NCBI GenBank assembly: GCA_964520975.1
Contig: CAZFPA010000096.1
Location: forward strand, 1 to 6,467
DNA length: 6,467 bases
Source: CAZFPA01 sp964520975
Lineage (GTDB): Bacteria; Bacillota; Negativicutes; Selenomonadales; Selenomonadaceae
Direction: 5' to 3'
Shown: one piece after another, positions 1 through 5,376 of the stretch
Layout of the letters: the number at the start of each line of letters is the position of its first letter
Numbering within the stretch: the stretch's first letter is position 1
Notes under the pieces: generated by a model
Databases searched by the model: none
Told to the model about the DNA's origin: nothing
Seen by the model: only the letters and a program-made list of their open reading frames with translations
Program-made: the position numbers and the translations under genes

Positions 1-1086
1 ATTTTATCGGCAGGCGGGTATTCGTTTGTAAACAGCAAGGCCTTTGGGCATAAACCGGCAGGTGAGCGGCTGGCGCGGATACAGGCATCGCCTCATTATC
101 AGGATGGGCAGTTCGTGTGCCTGGAGCCAGTAGGCGATATCATGGAAAATAACGATGAGGCCCATGAAGGACGCCTTAAAGCGACCTGGAAATTCCTGTT
201 CGGCGATAAAACCGGGCTGGTTCCCGGGCAGCCCATGCTGTCGAAGAAGACGGAGCTGCAAAGTCTGCCCCGGGACGAGGATGTTGTCATCTGGATGGGA
301 CATTCGACGTTTTATATACAGCTGGCCGGGCGGCGGATTCTTTTGGATCCGGTGTTCAGCAGCTATGCTTCTCCGGTATTTTTTGTCAATAAGGCCTTTC
401 CCGGCAGCAATGTTTATGCAGCTGCGGATTTTCCGGATATCGATGTGCTGCTGATGTCCCATGATCATTGGGATCATCTGGATTACCCGAGTATCATGGC
501 CTTAAAACCGAAGATAGGGGAAATTGTCTGTCCGTTGGGCGTTGGTGCCTATTTTGAGCAGTGGGGCTTCAGCCTGGACCATATCCATGAGGAGGATTGG
601 TTTACGGAAGTGAAGCTGGCGGCTGATTTCAGTGTACATGTATTGCCGTCACAGCATTTTTCCGGGCGCTTCCTGGAACAGAACAAGACCCAGTGGGCCG
701 GCTTTGCCCTGGCAGCAGCGGGGAAAAAGATATTCTGCAGCGGGGATGGCGGCTATGGCGGTCATTTCAAACAGATCGGGAAGCAGTTTGGCGGTTTTGA
801 TCTTGCCATCATGGAAAATGGACAGTATAACAAGCAGTGGCATCGCATCCATCTGCTGCCGGAGGAAACGGCACAGGCTGCTGAGGATGTGCAGGCAAAG
901 GTAGTCATTCCCGCGCATAATGGAAAATTTGCCCTGTCTACCCATACCTGGGATGCGCCCTATCGGGAGCTTGTAGCGGCCAGTCAGGGGCGCAGCTATA
1001 CGCTTGCGACGCCGGAAATCGGCGAGGTCGTTGAGCTTGGCAGGTTGTCGGTGCCCCTTGCTCATTGGTGGGAAACTATGGAATAG
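1..1086 (+). CDS. MBL-fold metal-dependent hydrolase (UlaG/NAPE-PLD-like), 5' end missing
   Basis: The frame is open from the first base and encodes 361 residues before TAG, so the N-terminus lies outside the window. Counting from base 1, the metallo-beta-lactamase ligands are visible: HDHWDH (H154, H156, D158, H159), a later His in PSQHFSGR (H219), Asp in SGDGGY (D249) and His in PAHNGKF (H306). The GHST (H101) and LLDPVF (D116) segments before the HxHxDH motif are typical of the branch that includes UlaG and N-acyl-phosphatidylethanolamine phospholipase D-like proteins. The residues before GTG 115 (AFGHKPAGERLARIQASPHY) also fit this family's N-terminal region, so that GTG is not the start; probably only a few tens of residues are missing. 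A two-metal phosphodiesterase or lactonase-type hydrolase is likely. The substrate cannot be read from the sequence. A terminator follows, so the gene ends its transcription unit. Confidence 0.9.
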   Translation: MLSAGGYSFVNSKAFGHKPAGERLARIQASPHYQDGQFVCLEPVGDIMENNDEAHEGRLKATWKFLFGDKTGLVPGQPMLSKKTELQSLPRDEDVVIWMGHSTFYIQLAGRRILLDPVFSSYASPVFFVNKAFPGSNVYAAADFPDIDVLLMSHDHWDHLDYPSIMALKPKIGEIVCPLGVGAYFEQWGFSLDHIHEEDWFTEVKLAADFSVHVLPSQHFSGRFLEQNKTQWAGFALAAAGKKIFCSGDGGYGGHFKQIGKQFGGFDLAIMENGQYNKQWHRIHLLPEETAQAAEDVQAKVVIPAHNGKFALSTHTWDAPYRELVAASQGRSYTLATPEIGEVVELGRLSVPLAHWWETME

Positions 1087-1107
1087 TTGCAGGCTTTACG
1101 GATACAT

Positions 1108-1163
1108 AAACAGGACTGCTGCACGTAAGTGATTTTCACTTTGGCAGCAGCCCTGTTTTATAT
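1108..1163 (+). terminator. Terminator after the MBL hydrolase, with a nested inner hairpin
   Basis: Arms 1108-1122 and 1144-1158 pair over 15 bp with a single A/C mismatch (core CTGCTGC / GCAGCAG), followed by a short T-rich run. The 21-base loop holds its own hairpin, AAGTGA-TTT-TCACTT. It lies just after the hydrolase stop codon and directly before the MFS promoter, as expected for a Rho-independent terminator. Confidence 0.75.
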
Positions 1164-1166
1164 TGT

Positions 1167-1196
1167 TTGACAAGAAAAGCCGGGCGGTATTATAAT
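1167..1196 (+). promoter_or_regulatory. Sigma-A promoter of the MFS transporter gene
   Basis: Perfect -35 (TTGACA, 1167-1172) and -10 (TATAAT, 1191-1196) hexamers are separated by 18 bp. The expected transcription start (about 1203) falls at the edge of the first TTAACTAGTTAA palindrome, so a bound repressor would block this promoter. A strong promoter with an overlapping operator is the usual design for an inducible gene. Confidence 0.8.
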
Positions 1197-1203
1197 TATC
1201 TCA

Positions 1204-1225
1204 ATGAATTAACTAGTTAATTCAT
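1204..1225. promoter_or_regulatory. Operator O1: 22-bp perfect palindrome with TTAACTAGTTAA core
   Basis: A perfect 22-bp palindrome centred at 1214/1215 and extending five bases either side of the TTAACTAGTTAA core. It is the longest of three copies and covers the expected transcription start. AT-rich palindromes of this size are typical binding sites for MarR-family dimers. Assignment to the MarR gene at 2708 is inference from proximity. Confidence 0.7.
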
Positions 1226-1242
1226 GTTTTTTTGTTTGGCTG

Positions 1243-1256
1243 ATTAACTAGTTAAT
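1243..1256. promoter_or_regulatory. Operator O2: 14-bp palindrome with TTAACTAGTTAA core
   Basis: A perfect 14-bp palindrome (A-TTAACTAGTTAA-T) centred at 1249/1250, 35 bp from the centre of O1. It lies in the 5' leader of the MFS transcript. Confidence 0.68.
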
Positions 1257-1274
1257 TATATTTTATCTATTAAG

Positions 1275-1286
1275 TTAACTAGTTAA
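1275..1286. promoter_or_regulatory. Operator O3: 12-bp TTAACTAGTTAA palindrome
   Basis: Third exact copy of the 12-bp core, centred at 1280/1281, 31 bp from O2 and 38 bp before the MFS start codon. It lacks extended symmetry, so it may be the weakest site or may bind cooperatively with O2. No copy was seen elsewhere in the window. Confidence 0.65.
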
Positions 1287-1323
1287 TTTAAAATCAGAAT
1301 GAGGAATAGAAAGGATTTTTAGT

Positions 1324-2511
1324 ATGCAGAATACAAAACTTTGGTCAAAGGATTTTATAGCATTGGTCATGACGAATGGCTTGCTATTTGCCAGCTTTCA
1401 TTTTTTGCTGCCGACGCTGCCGATGTATGCGGATCATTTGGGAGCTACCGGGACAGAGATAGGTTTGATTGGCGGAATTTTTGGCTTTTCAGCTATTTTT
1501 ATTCGTTTATTTACAGATATAGGGGTACGGGTCCTAGGGAAGAAGAATAGCCTGTATGCGGGCTTGTTTTTATCGATTTTGGCCACAATGAGTTATTTTA
1601 TTTTTGATTCTATAGATGCGATTATCCTGGCACGTGTAGTACATGGCTTTGGTTTTGGACTCAGCACAACTTTTGCAACGGCAATTGCAGCGGATGTCAT
1701 TCCGGCGGCCCGGCGCGGAGAAGGCGTTGGATACCTTGGCCTTGGCAGTACAGCAGCTATGGCACTGGCGCCAGCGCTGGGACTTAGTATGTTATTGGAT
1801 CTCGGGCCGGGCGTATTGTTTACATTCTTGGCGGTGATGAGCCTGCTTGCTATAGGTACTGCCAAAGTATGTTCTGAAACGGAAACTGTTCCTGCGCTGC
1901 CCGTACCCGCAGTGCATTCTTCCGTACACAACCGCTTGTTTGAAGCCGGTACAGGAGTTCCGGCCGTGCTTACAATCCTTTTTGGCGCAGCTTATGGGAG
2001 CGTAAATACTTTTATCGCTATGCTGGCCAATGAAATTGGTATTGATCATGCCGGATTATTTTTTGTGGTCGGGACCCTGTTTATTTTCATTTCTCGTCCC
2101 TTTGGTGGGCGGCTCTTTGATCGTAAGGGGCCATTTTTTGTTATTTTGCCGGGGAGTATTTTTTTTATTGTAGCATTGGTATTGATTTTTATGGCGATGT
2201 CCCTGCCGCTCCTGCTGTTGGCTTCCGTATTTTATGGATTTGGCGGTGGGCTTTTGCTGCCAGCGCTGATGACATGGATGCTGAACATGGTACAGGCAGA
2301 TCGCCGCAGTGCTGCGGGGGCTACTTTTTATAATATGCTGGATATTGGTACGAGCAGCGGTCTTATCCTGCTTGGCAGTCTGGCTGGAAGTATTGGTTAT
2401 GCGGCGATGTATCGATATGTTGCGGTTATCATGGTCGTTTTTGTTTTGTTCTTTTTGCTGCAGAATCATTTTCATAGACGGAATCAGGTACAGGAGCCGG
2501 AGGAAATATGA
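1324..2511 (+). CDS. MFS transporter, probable 12-TM efflux permease
   Basis: This encodes 395 residues, a normal length for a 12-helix major facilitator. The ATG has a good ribosome site, AGAAAGGA at 1308-1315, 8 nt upstream. The protein is hydrophobic throughout. Loop 2-3 carries a degenerate MFS motif A (RLFTDIGVRVLGKKNSL, about residues 60-76), and a second-half equivalent, GGRLFDRKGPF, precedes TM9. A long hydrophilic loop after TM6 (about residues 184-208, rich in Val, Pro and Ala) separates the two six-helix halves, and the charged tail (HFHRRNQVQEPEE) should be cytoplasmic. The fold class is clear and the substrate is not. Control by a strong promoter with three MarR-type operators, with a MarR gene next door, makes drug or toxic-compound export the best guess; sugar or organic-acid transport is not excluded. 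It is probably transcribed alone, since a hairpin follows. Confidence 0.93.
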   Translation: MQNTKLWSKDFIALVMTNGLLFASFHFLLPTLPMYADHLGATGTEIGLIGGIFGFSAIFIRLFTDIGVRVLGKKNSLYAGLFLSILATMSYFIFDSIDAIILARVVHGFGFGLSTTFATAIAADVIPAARRGEGVGYLGLGSTAAMALAPALGLSMLLDLGPGVLFTFLAVMSLLAIGTAKVCSETETVPALPVPAVHSSVHNRLFEAGTGVPAVLTILFGAAYGSVNTFIAMLANEIGIDHAGLFFVVGTLFIFISRPFGGRLFDRKGPFFVILPGSIFFIVALVLIFMAMSLPLLLLASVFYGFGGGLLLPALMTWMLNMVQADRRSAAGATFYNMLDIGTSSGLILLGSLAGSIGYAAMYRYVAVIMVVFVLFFLLQNHFHRRNQVQEPEEI

Positions 2512-2513
2512 TA

Positions 2514-2550
2514 GAAGCCCGCTGCTTTTTACGGCAGCGGGTACTTCTTT
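2514..2550 (+). terminator. Hairpin terminator after the MFS gene
   Basis: Arms CCCGCTGC (2518-2525) and GCAGCGGG (2534-2541) pair perfectly around an 8-base loop. The stem extends by GAAG/CTTC across a 2-base bulge. The following tract (CTTCTTTG) is only partly T-rich, so termination may be incomplete and some read-through into marR is possible. Confidence 0.6.
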
Positions 2551-2612
2551 GTATGTAAATATCCCGGTTGTGGTGGGCAGCTGTGCTAAAAAAGGAAAAA
2601 TGCTGATTGGTA

Positions 2613-2652
2613 GGATTTCCCATAGAAAAATATTGAACAATGGCGGTATAAT
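2613..2652 (+). promoter_or_regulatory. Composite promoter element, copy A (before marR)
   Basis: TATAAT at 2647-2652 is preceded by an 18-base spacer (2629-2646) that matches the four-copy consensus AATATTGAACAATGGCGT at 17 of 18 positions. Upstream, 2615-2631 is a degenerate version of the palindromic block (ATTTCCC ... AAAAAT). The -35 hexamer is poor (TAGAAA at 2623-2628), so this copy may be weak or may need an activator. The predicted start, near 2659, serves marR. Confidence 0.6.
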
Positions 2653-2707
2653 AAGAACAGGTTATGGAAAGGGTGTGGTTGTTATCGATAGTTTACTTGC
2701 CAATTCT

Positions 2708-3127
2708 ATGTATTCGGAGGATCACCTTGTACAGCAGATGTGTCAAACGACGCGAGCATTTTCTAAAACATTAAACAATCGTATCTGCTGGTCCGGGGTT
2801 TACAACTCAGAATGGACAATCCTTAGGCAGGTCCGGGACCATGATGGAATTTCACAGCTGGAGCTCAGTGAATATCTGGGGGTGGAGCCAGCGGCAATTT
2901 CTAAAACTTTGAGCAAATTAGAGCAAAAACATATTATTGAGCGTTATCATATGAAAAATGGCCGGGGTAAGTATATATCGATGACAGCGGCAGGGCATTG
3001 TCTGTGCAACCAGCTTGATCAGCCGGTAGCAGAGCATCGTCATCAGGCTTTCCAGGGATTTTCCCAGGAAGAATGTGAACAGCTTTTTGTCTTTATGCAG
3101 CGCATTTATCATAATATCATGGAATAA
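2708..3127 (+). CDS. MarR-family winged-helix transcriptional regulator
   Basis: From ATG 2708 the product is 139 residues, the usual MarR size. An N-terminal dimerisation helix (HLVQQMCQTTRAFSKTLNNR) is followed by the winged helix: WTILRQVRDHDGISQLELSEYL, recognition helix EPAAISKTLSKLEQKHII, and a wing with NGRGKYISMTAAG. A C-terminal helix (SQEECEQLFVFMQRIYHNIM) completes the dimer interface. The start is uncertain. No good ribosome site precedes ATG 2708. In-frame GTG 2675 (150 aa) has only a weak GGAAAGGG close by, and ATG 2738 has GGAGG 17 nt upstream but would cut the first helix. The frame stays open back to 2309 inside the MFS gene, but promoter copy A at 2613-2652 argues against that extension. 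The likely role is repression of the adjacent transporter gene through the TTAACTAGTTAA sites; the ligand is unknown. No such operator lies before marR itself. Confidence 0.87.
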   Translation: MYSEDHLVQQMCQTTRAFSKTLNNRICWSGVYNSEWTILRQVRDHDGISQLELSEYLGVEPAAISKTLSKLEQKHIIERYHMKNGRGKYISMTAAGHCLCNQLDQPVAEHRHQAFQGFSQEECEQLFVFMQRIYHNIME

Positions 3128-3174
3128 AAAGCAATTTAAATGGGTGTTTAAGCAAAAAAAAGGGCTGTTATCAA

Positions 3175-3213
3175 AAAAATCACTTCATGCGATAGCGGCA
3201 TGAAGTGATTTTT
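3175..3213. terminator. Bidirectional terminator between convergent marR and ddh
   Basis: A perfect 16-bp inverted repeat (3175-3190 and 3198-3213, core CACTTCATGC / GCATGAAGTG) with a 7-base loop. It has A-runs on its left and T-runs on its right, so it gives a U-tract on both strands. It ends marR from one side and ddh from the other. Confidence 0.88.
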
Positions 3214-3236
3214 CGTAAGGGGTATTTTCATTTTGT

Positions 3237-4223
3237 TTAGAGCAGGCTGTGACGGAGCTCTTCGCCGCTTTTGGCGGAGAGGTAGGCTGGCGGTACGTCC
3301 AGTACGGTCTTACAGCCGGTCTGTCCTTCCTGTGCCAGACGATAGGCAGCCCGGGCGTAGGCGATGAGGACGCTCGTAGTAAATTCCGGATTGGAGTCCA
3401 GCTTCAGATTGAATTCGATGATATGATTGTGTTCCAGCTGTTGGCCGGTTTTTCCTGAACGGATGACAAAACCGCCGTGAGCCAGGCCGCTGTGATTCTT
3501 CTGGAGTTCCTCTTCGCTGATGAAGTGAACGGTCGTATCATATTCATCGAAGTAGTTCGGCATGGTTTTGATTTCCTGCTCGACCCTGGCGGCATCGGCG
3601 CCCTCATCCAGTACAACAAAGCATTCGCGCGTATGCTTTTGGCGGGTCGTAAGCTGGGGATTTGCTCCGGAACGGACCGCGGCGAGAGCGCTTTCGACCG
3701 GAATGGTATACTGCTTGGCGTCCTTTACACCGGCAATACGGCGGATGGCGTCAGAATGGCCCTGGCTGACGCCCTTGCCCCAGAACGTATAGTCTTTGCC
3801 GGCAGGCAGGATTGCGTTGCTGTACACGCGAGCCAGCGAAAAGAGGCCCGGGTCCCAGCCAACTGAAATGATACCGATATGGCCGGTCGCTTTTGCGGCC
3901 TGATCCACAGCCGCAAAATGCTCGGGGATGCGGGCGTGGGTATCAAAGCTGTCTACCACATGGAACAGCTTGGCAAACGCGGGGGTCTGTACCGGCAGAT
4001 CCGTTGCACTGCCGCCGCAGAGGATCAGGACGTCGATTTTGTTCTGCCAGTTTGCGGCCTCGTCCGCATGTACGACGGGCACGCCAGGCGTGGCAATCTT
4101 TACACTTGCCGGGTCACGGCGGGTAAAGACTACGGCCAGTTCCATGTCATCATTTGCTTTTACTGCACATTCTACGCCGCGGCCAAGATTGCCGTAGCCC
4201 AGGATACCGATTCGAATACTCAT
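3237..4223 (-). CDS. ddh: meso-diaminopimelate D-dehydrogenase (EC 1.4.1.16)
   Basis: At 328 residues it is nearly the length of the Corynebacterium glutamicum enzyme and strongly similar to it along its whole length, by recall. It catalyses the NADPH-dependent reductive amination of tetrahydrodipicolinate straight to meso-diaminopimelate, the one-step branch that supplies peptidoglycan and lysine. Visible signatures are the Rossmann loop GYGNLGRG (residues 9-16), CGGSATDLP, VDSFDTH, SVGWDPGLFS, the very characteristic FWGKGVSQGHSDAIRRI, the CFVV strand, TMPNYFDEY, HGGFVI and LKLDSNPEFT. ATG 4223 is supported by a purine-rich ribosome site complementary to 4231-4239. It is transcribed alone towards marR and shares the terminator at 3175-3213. 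No convincing promoter was found; TATAAA on the minus strand at 4262-4257 has only a poor -35 partner. No other lysine-pathway gene is in view. Confidence 0.96.
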   Translation of the reverse strand: MSIRIGILGYGNLGRGVECAVKANDDMELAVVFTRRDPASVKIATPGVPVVHADEAANWQNKIDVLILCGGSATDLPVQTPAFAKLFHVVDSFDTHARIPEHFAAVDQAAKATGHIGIISVGWDPGLFSLARVYSNAILPAGKDYTFWGKGVSQGHSDAIRRIAGVKDAKQYTIPVESALAAVRSGANPQLTTRQKHTRECFVVLDEGADAARVEQEIKTMPNYFDEYDTTVHFISEEELQKNHSGLAHGGFVIRSGKTGQQLEHNHIIEFNLKLDSNPEFTTSVLIAYARAAYRLAQEGQTGCKTVLDVPPAYLSAKSGEELRHSLL

Positions 4224-4307
4224 TGGGAAACCCTTCCTTGTCTGTTGATATTTCTATTTATAACTCGGAACAAGATGATTTCCACCTCGCTGAAACACTG
4301 ATGGGAA

Positions 4308-4347
4308 GGATTGCGCAAAGCGAAATCCTGAACAGTGGCGTTATAAT
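4308..4347 (+). promoter_or_regulatory. Composite promoter element, copy B (distal, before udk)
   Basis: Arms GGATTGCGC (4308-4316) and GCGAAATCC (4320-4328) form a 9-bp inverted repeat with one mismatch. The 18-base spacer (4324-4341) matches the family consensus at 15 of 18 positions, and TATAAT is at 4342-4347. The -35 is AAGCGA. The expected RNA starts near 4354 and runs towards udk. The palindrome is also about 85-105 bp upstream of the ddh start, so a bound factor could affect both genes. Confidence 0.6.
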
Positions 4348-4382
4348 AGATCATGGGCCTACTATAACATAGATTTTATTGG

Positions 4383-4460
4383 ATGACCATAGCAATTCCT
4401 GCGCATCACCGTGGCGCATCTTTTGCAATGAATAATAAAAAAGATGGTATACAGTGCTGA
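4383..4460 (+). other. Possible 25-codon ORF between tandem promoters (doubtful)
   Basis: ATG 4383 to TGA 4458 reads 25 codons, starting MTIAIPAHHRGASF and ending KKDGIQC. It lies downstream of promoter copy B, so it would be transcribed if B is active. No clear ribosome site precedes it, and the weak hairpin at 4400-4418 sits inside it. It could be a leader peptide, part of a small RNA, or chance. Confidence 0.15.
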
Positions 4461-4474
4461 CTGGACCTGGGATG

Positions 4475-4511
4475 ATTTCGCTTGCGCAATATTGAATAAT
4501 TGCGTTATAAT
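4475..4511 (+). promoter_or_regulatory. Composite promoter element, copy C (proximal udk promoter)
   Basis: The palindromic block is ATTTCGC-TT-GCGCAAT (4475-4490), one base shorter than the other copies. It contains -35 TTGCGC (4482-4487), then an 18-base spacer matching the consensus at 16 of 18 positions, then TATAAT (4506-4511). The expected start, near 4518, gives udk a leader of about 67 nt. Confidence 0.68.
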
Positions 4512-4527
4512 AAAGCCGTTTGTTATG

Positions 4528-4542
4528 GGACGGGAGCCGTCC
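4528..4542 (+). other. Hairpin in the udk 5' leader
   Basis: GGACGG (4528-4533) and CCGTCC (4537-4542) pair perfectly around a 3-base GAG loop, about 10 nt after the predicted start of transcription. No T-run follows, so it is not a terminator. It may stabilise the 5' end of the mRNA or modulate translation. Confidence 0.4.
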
Positions 4543-4584
4543 TGATGCGTGTGAGTTCTGAAAATATTTATCGTATAGAGGGAG

Positions 4585-5232
4585 ATGTTCTATCAAACAA
4601 TGGAGACCACGATTATAGGCATCGCAGGAGGAACTGGTTCAGGTAAATCAACATTTACCAATCGGTTAAAAGATTTTTTCGGAGATAATATAACGGTCAT
4701 TTATCATGACAATTATTATAAGCCCCATGATGATCTGCCCTTTGAAGAGCGGCAGCACATCAATTACGATCATCCGGAATCGTTGGAGACAGATCTTTTA
4801 GTTGAGCACTTACAGCAGCTGAAGCAGGGGAAAAGCATCTCCTGTCCGGTCTATGATTTTACCAGGCACACGCGTTCGGATAAAGTGAAGACCATCCAGC
4901 CGAATTCGGTGATTGTTGTGGAAGGTATCCTGATTTTACAGGATGAACGGCTGCGGAATCTCTTTGATATCAAAATCTTCGTGGAGGCCGATGCGGATGA
5001 GCGCATTCTGCGCCGGGTCCTGCGGGATATCAATGAACGGGGCCGGGACCTGGAAAACATTATTGAACAGTATCTGACGACGGTCAAACCCATGCATTAT
5101 CTTTATGTCGAGCCGACGAAGAACCTTGCGGATATCATCATCAACAGCGGCATGAATGATATCGCCTTTGATGTGATCCAACGGAAGGTGCAGGACCTCT
5201 TGGAGCATGGGGCTGCAGCTAAGCGGTCATAA
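4585..5232 (+). CDS. udk: Uridine/cytidine kinase
   Basis: A 215-residue P-loop kinase, the normal size for bacterial Udk, which phosphorylates uridine or cytidine with ATP or GTP in cytoplasmic pyrimidine salvage. From ATG 4585, Walker A is GGTGSGKS (residues 15-22). The family block HDNYYK (41-46) carries the catalytic-base Asp (D42). NYDHPES (60-66), PVYDFTRHTR (88-97, nucleoside pocket) and the strand VIVVEGIL (109-116) all fit Udk rather than phosphoribulokinase. R-rich RILRRVLRDINERGRD matches the lid region. Start choice: AGAGGGAG (4577-4584) directly abuts ATG 4585, leaving about 3 nt after GAGG; for ATG 4600 (210 aa) the spacing is about 15 nt. Both are imperfect, and conserved sequence begins only after the second Met. 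It appears monocistronic, driven by promoter copies B and C and closed by the terminator at 5247. Confidence 0.95.
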   Translation: MFYQTMETTIIGIAGGTGSGKSTFTNRLKDFFGDNITVIYHDNYYKPHDDLPFEERQHINYDHPESLETDLLVEHLQQLKQGKSISCPVYDFTRHTRSDKVKTIQPNSVIVVEGILILQDERLRNLFDIKIFVEADADERILRRVLRDINERGRDLENIIEQYLTTVKPMHYLYVEPTKNLADIIINSGMNDIAFDVIQRKVQDLLEHGAAAKRS

Positions 5233-5246
5233 CGGTAAATGAATAC

Positions 5247-5281
5247 AGCAGCGGTTCCCGGATTGGGCCGCTGCTATTTTT
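5247..5281 (+). terminator. Rho-independent terminator of udk
   Basis: AGCAGCGG (5247-5254) pairs perfectly with CCGCTGCT (5268-5275). An inner CCC/GGG pairing extends the stem, and five T residues follow in ATTTTT. It sits 15 bp after the udk stop codon. Confidence 0.88.
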
Positions 5282-5376
5282 ATTTCTGATATTTCGTGCA
5301 CGCTGTACTGATTTAGGGGTAGGTTAACTGCCGGGGATTTGCAGAAAGACAAATGTCTTGAAGGAGAATATAAAAG

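Larger units (their letters stand above)
4224..4584. other. Divergent ddh-udk spacer with tandem promoter elements
   Basis: This 361-bp gap holds the ddh leader (left end), two same-orientation copies of the composite promoter element whose -10 boxes are 164 bp apart, a weak hairpin with T-run between them (TGCGC 4400-4404 / GCGCA 4414-4418, TTTT 4421-4424), a possible 25-codon ORF, and a hairpin in the udk leader. No larger gene is supported here. A minus-strand frame at 4351-4596 has no recognisable features. Confidence 0.6.

Noticed and set aside
115..117. GTG as start of the MBL hydrolase
   Set aside because: The frame is open to base 1 and the upstream residues fit the family, so this is an internal Val in a truncated gene.
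4..477. Minus-strand frame of 157 codons opposite the MBL hydrolase
   Set aside because: It is antisense to well-conserved hydrolase sequence including the HxHxDH motif, and has no recognisable domain or ribosome site.
1186..1196. MFS promoter as a fifth copy of the composite element
   Set aside because: It shares GGCGGTAT near the -10 with copy A, but the rest of the spacer and the upstream palindrome are absent.
1204..1286. The three palindromes as a CRISPR array or transposon ends
   Set aside because: The repeats are 12 bp and symmetric with short AT-rich unequal spacers, and sit between promoter and start codon, which fits operators.
2056..2640. Minus-strand frame of 194 codons across the MFS end and the marR leader
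   Set aside because: It is rich in Gln, Lys and Thr from reading hydrophobic codons backwards, and it spans a terminator and a promoter; a shadow frame.
2309..2707. Long N-terminal extension of the MarR frame
   Set aside because: It overlaps the MFS gene by 200 bases, crosses a hairpin and promoter copy A, and adds no MarR-like sequence.
3879..4301. Plus-strand frames opposite ddh
   Set aside because: They lie antisense to the conserved Rossmann half of ddh and resemble no family I recognise.
5346..5359. AAGAC-AAAT-GTCTT hairpin just before the DUF1848 ribosome site
   Set aside because: Only a 5-bp AT-rich stem; too weak to claim as a regulatory structure or riboswitch.
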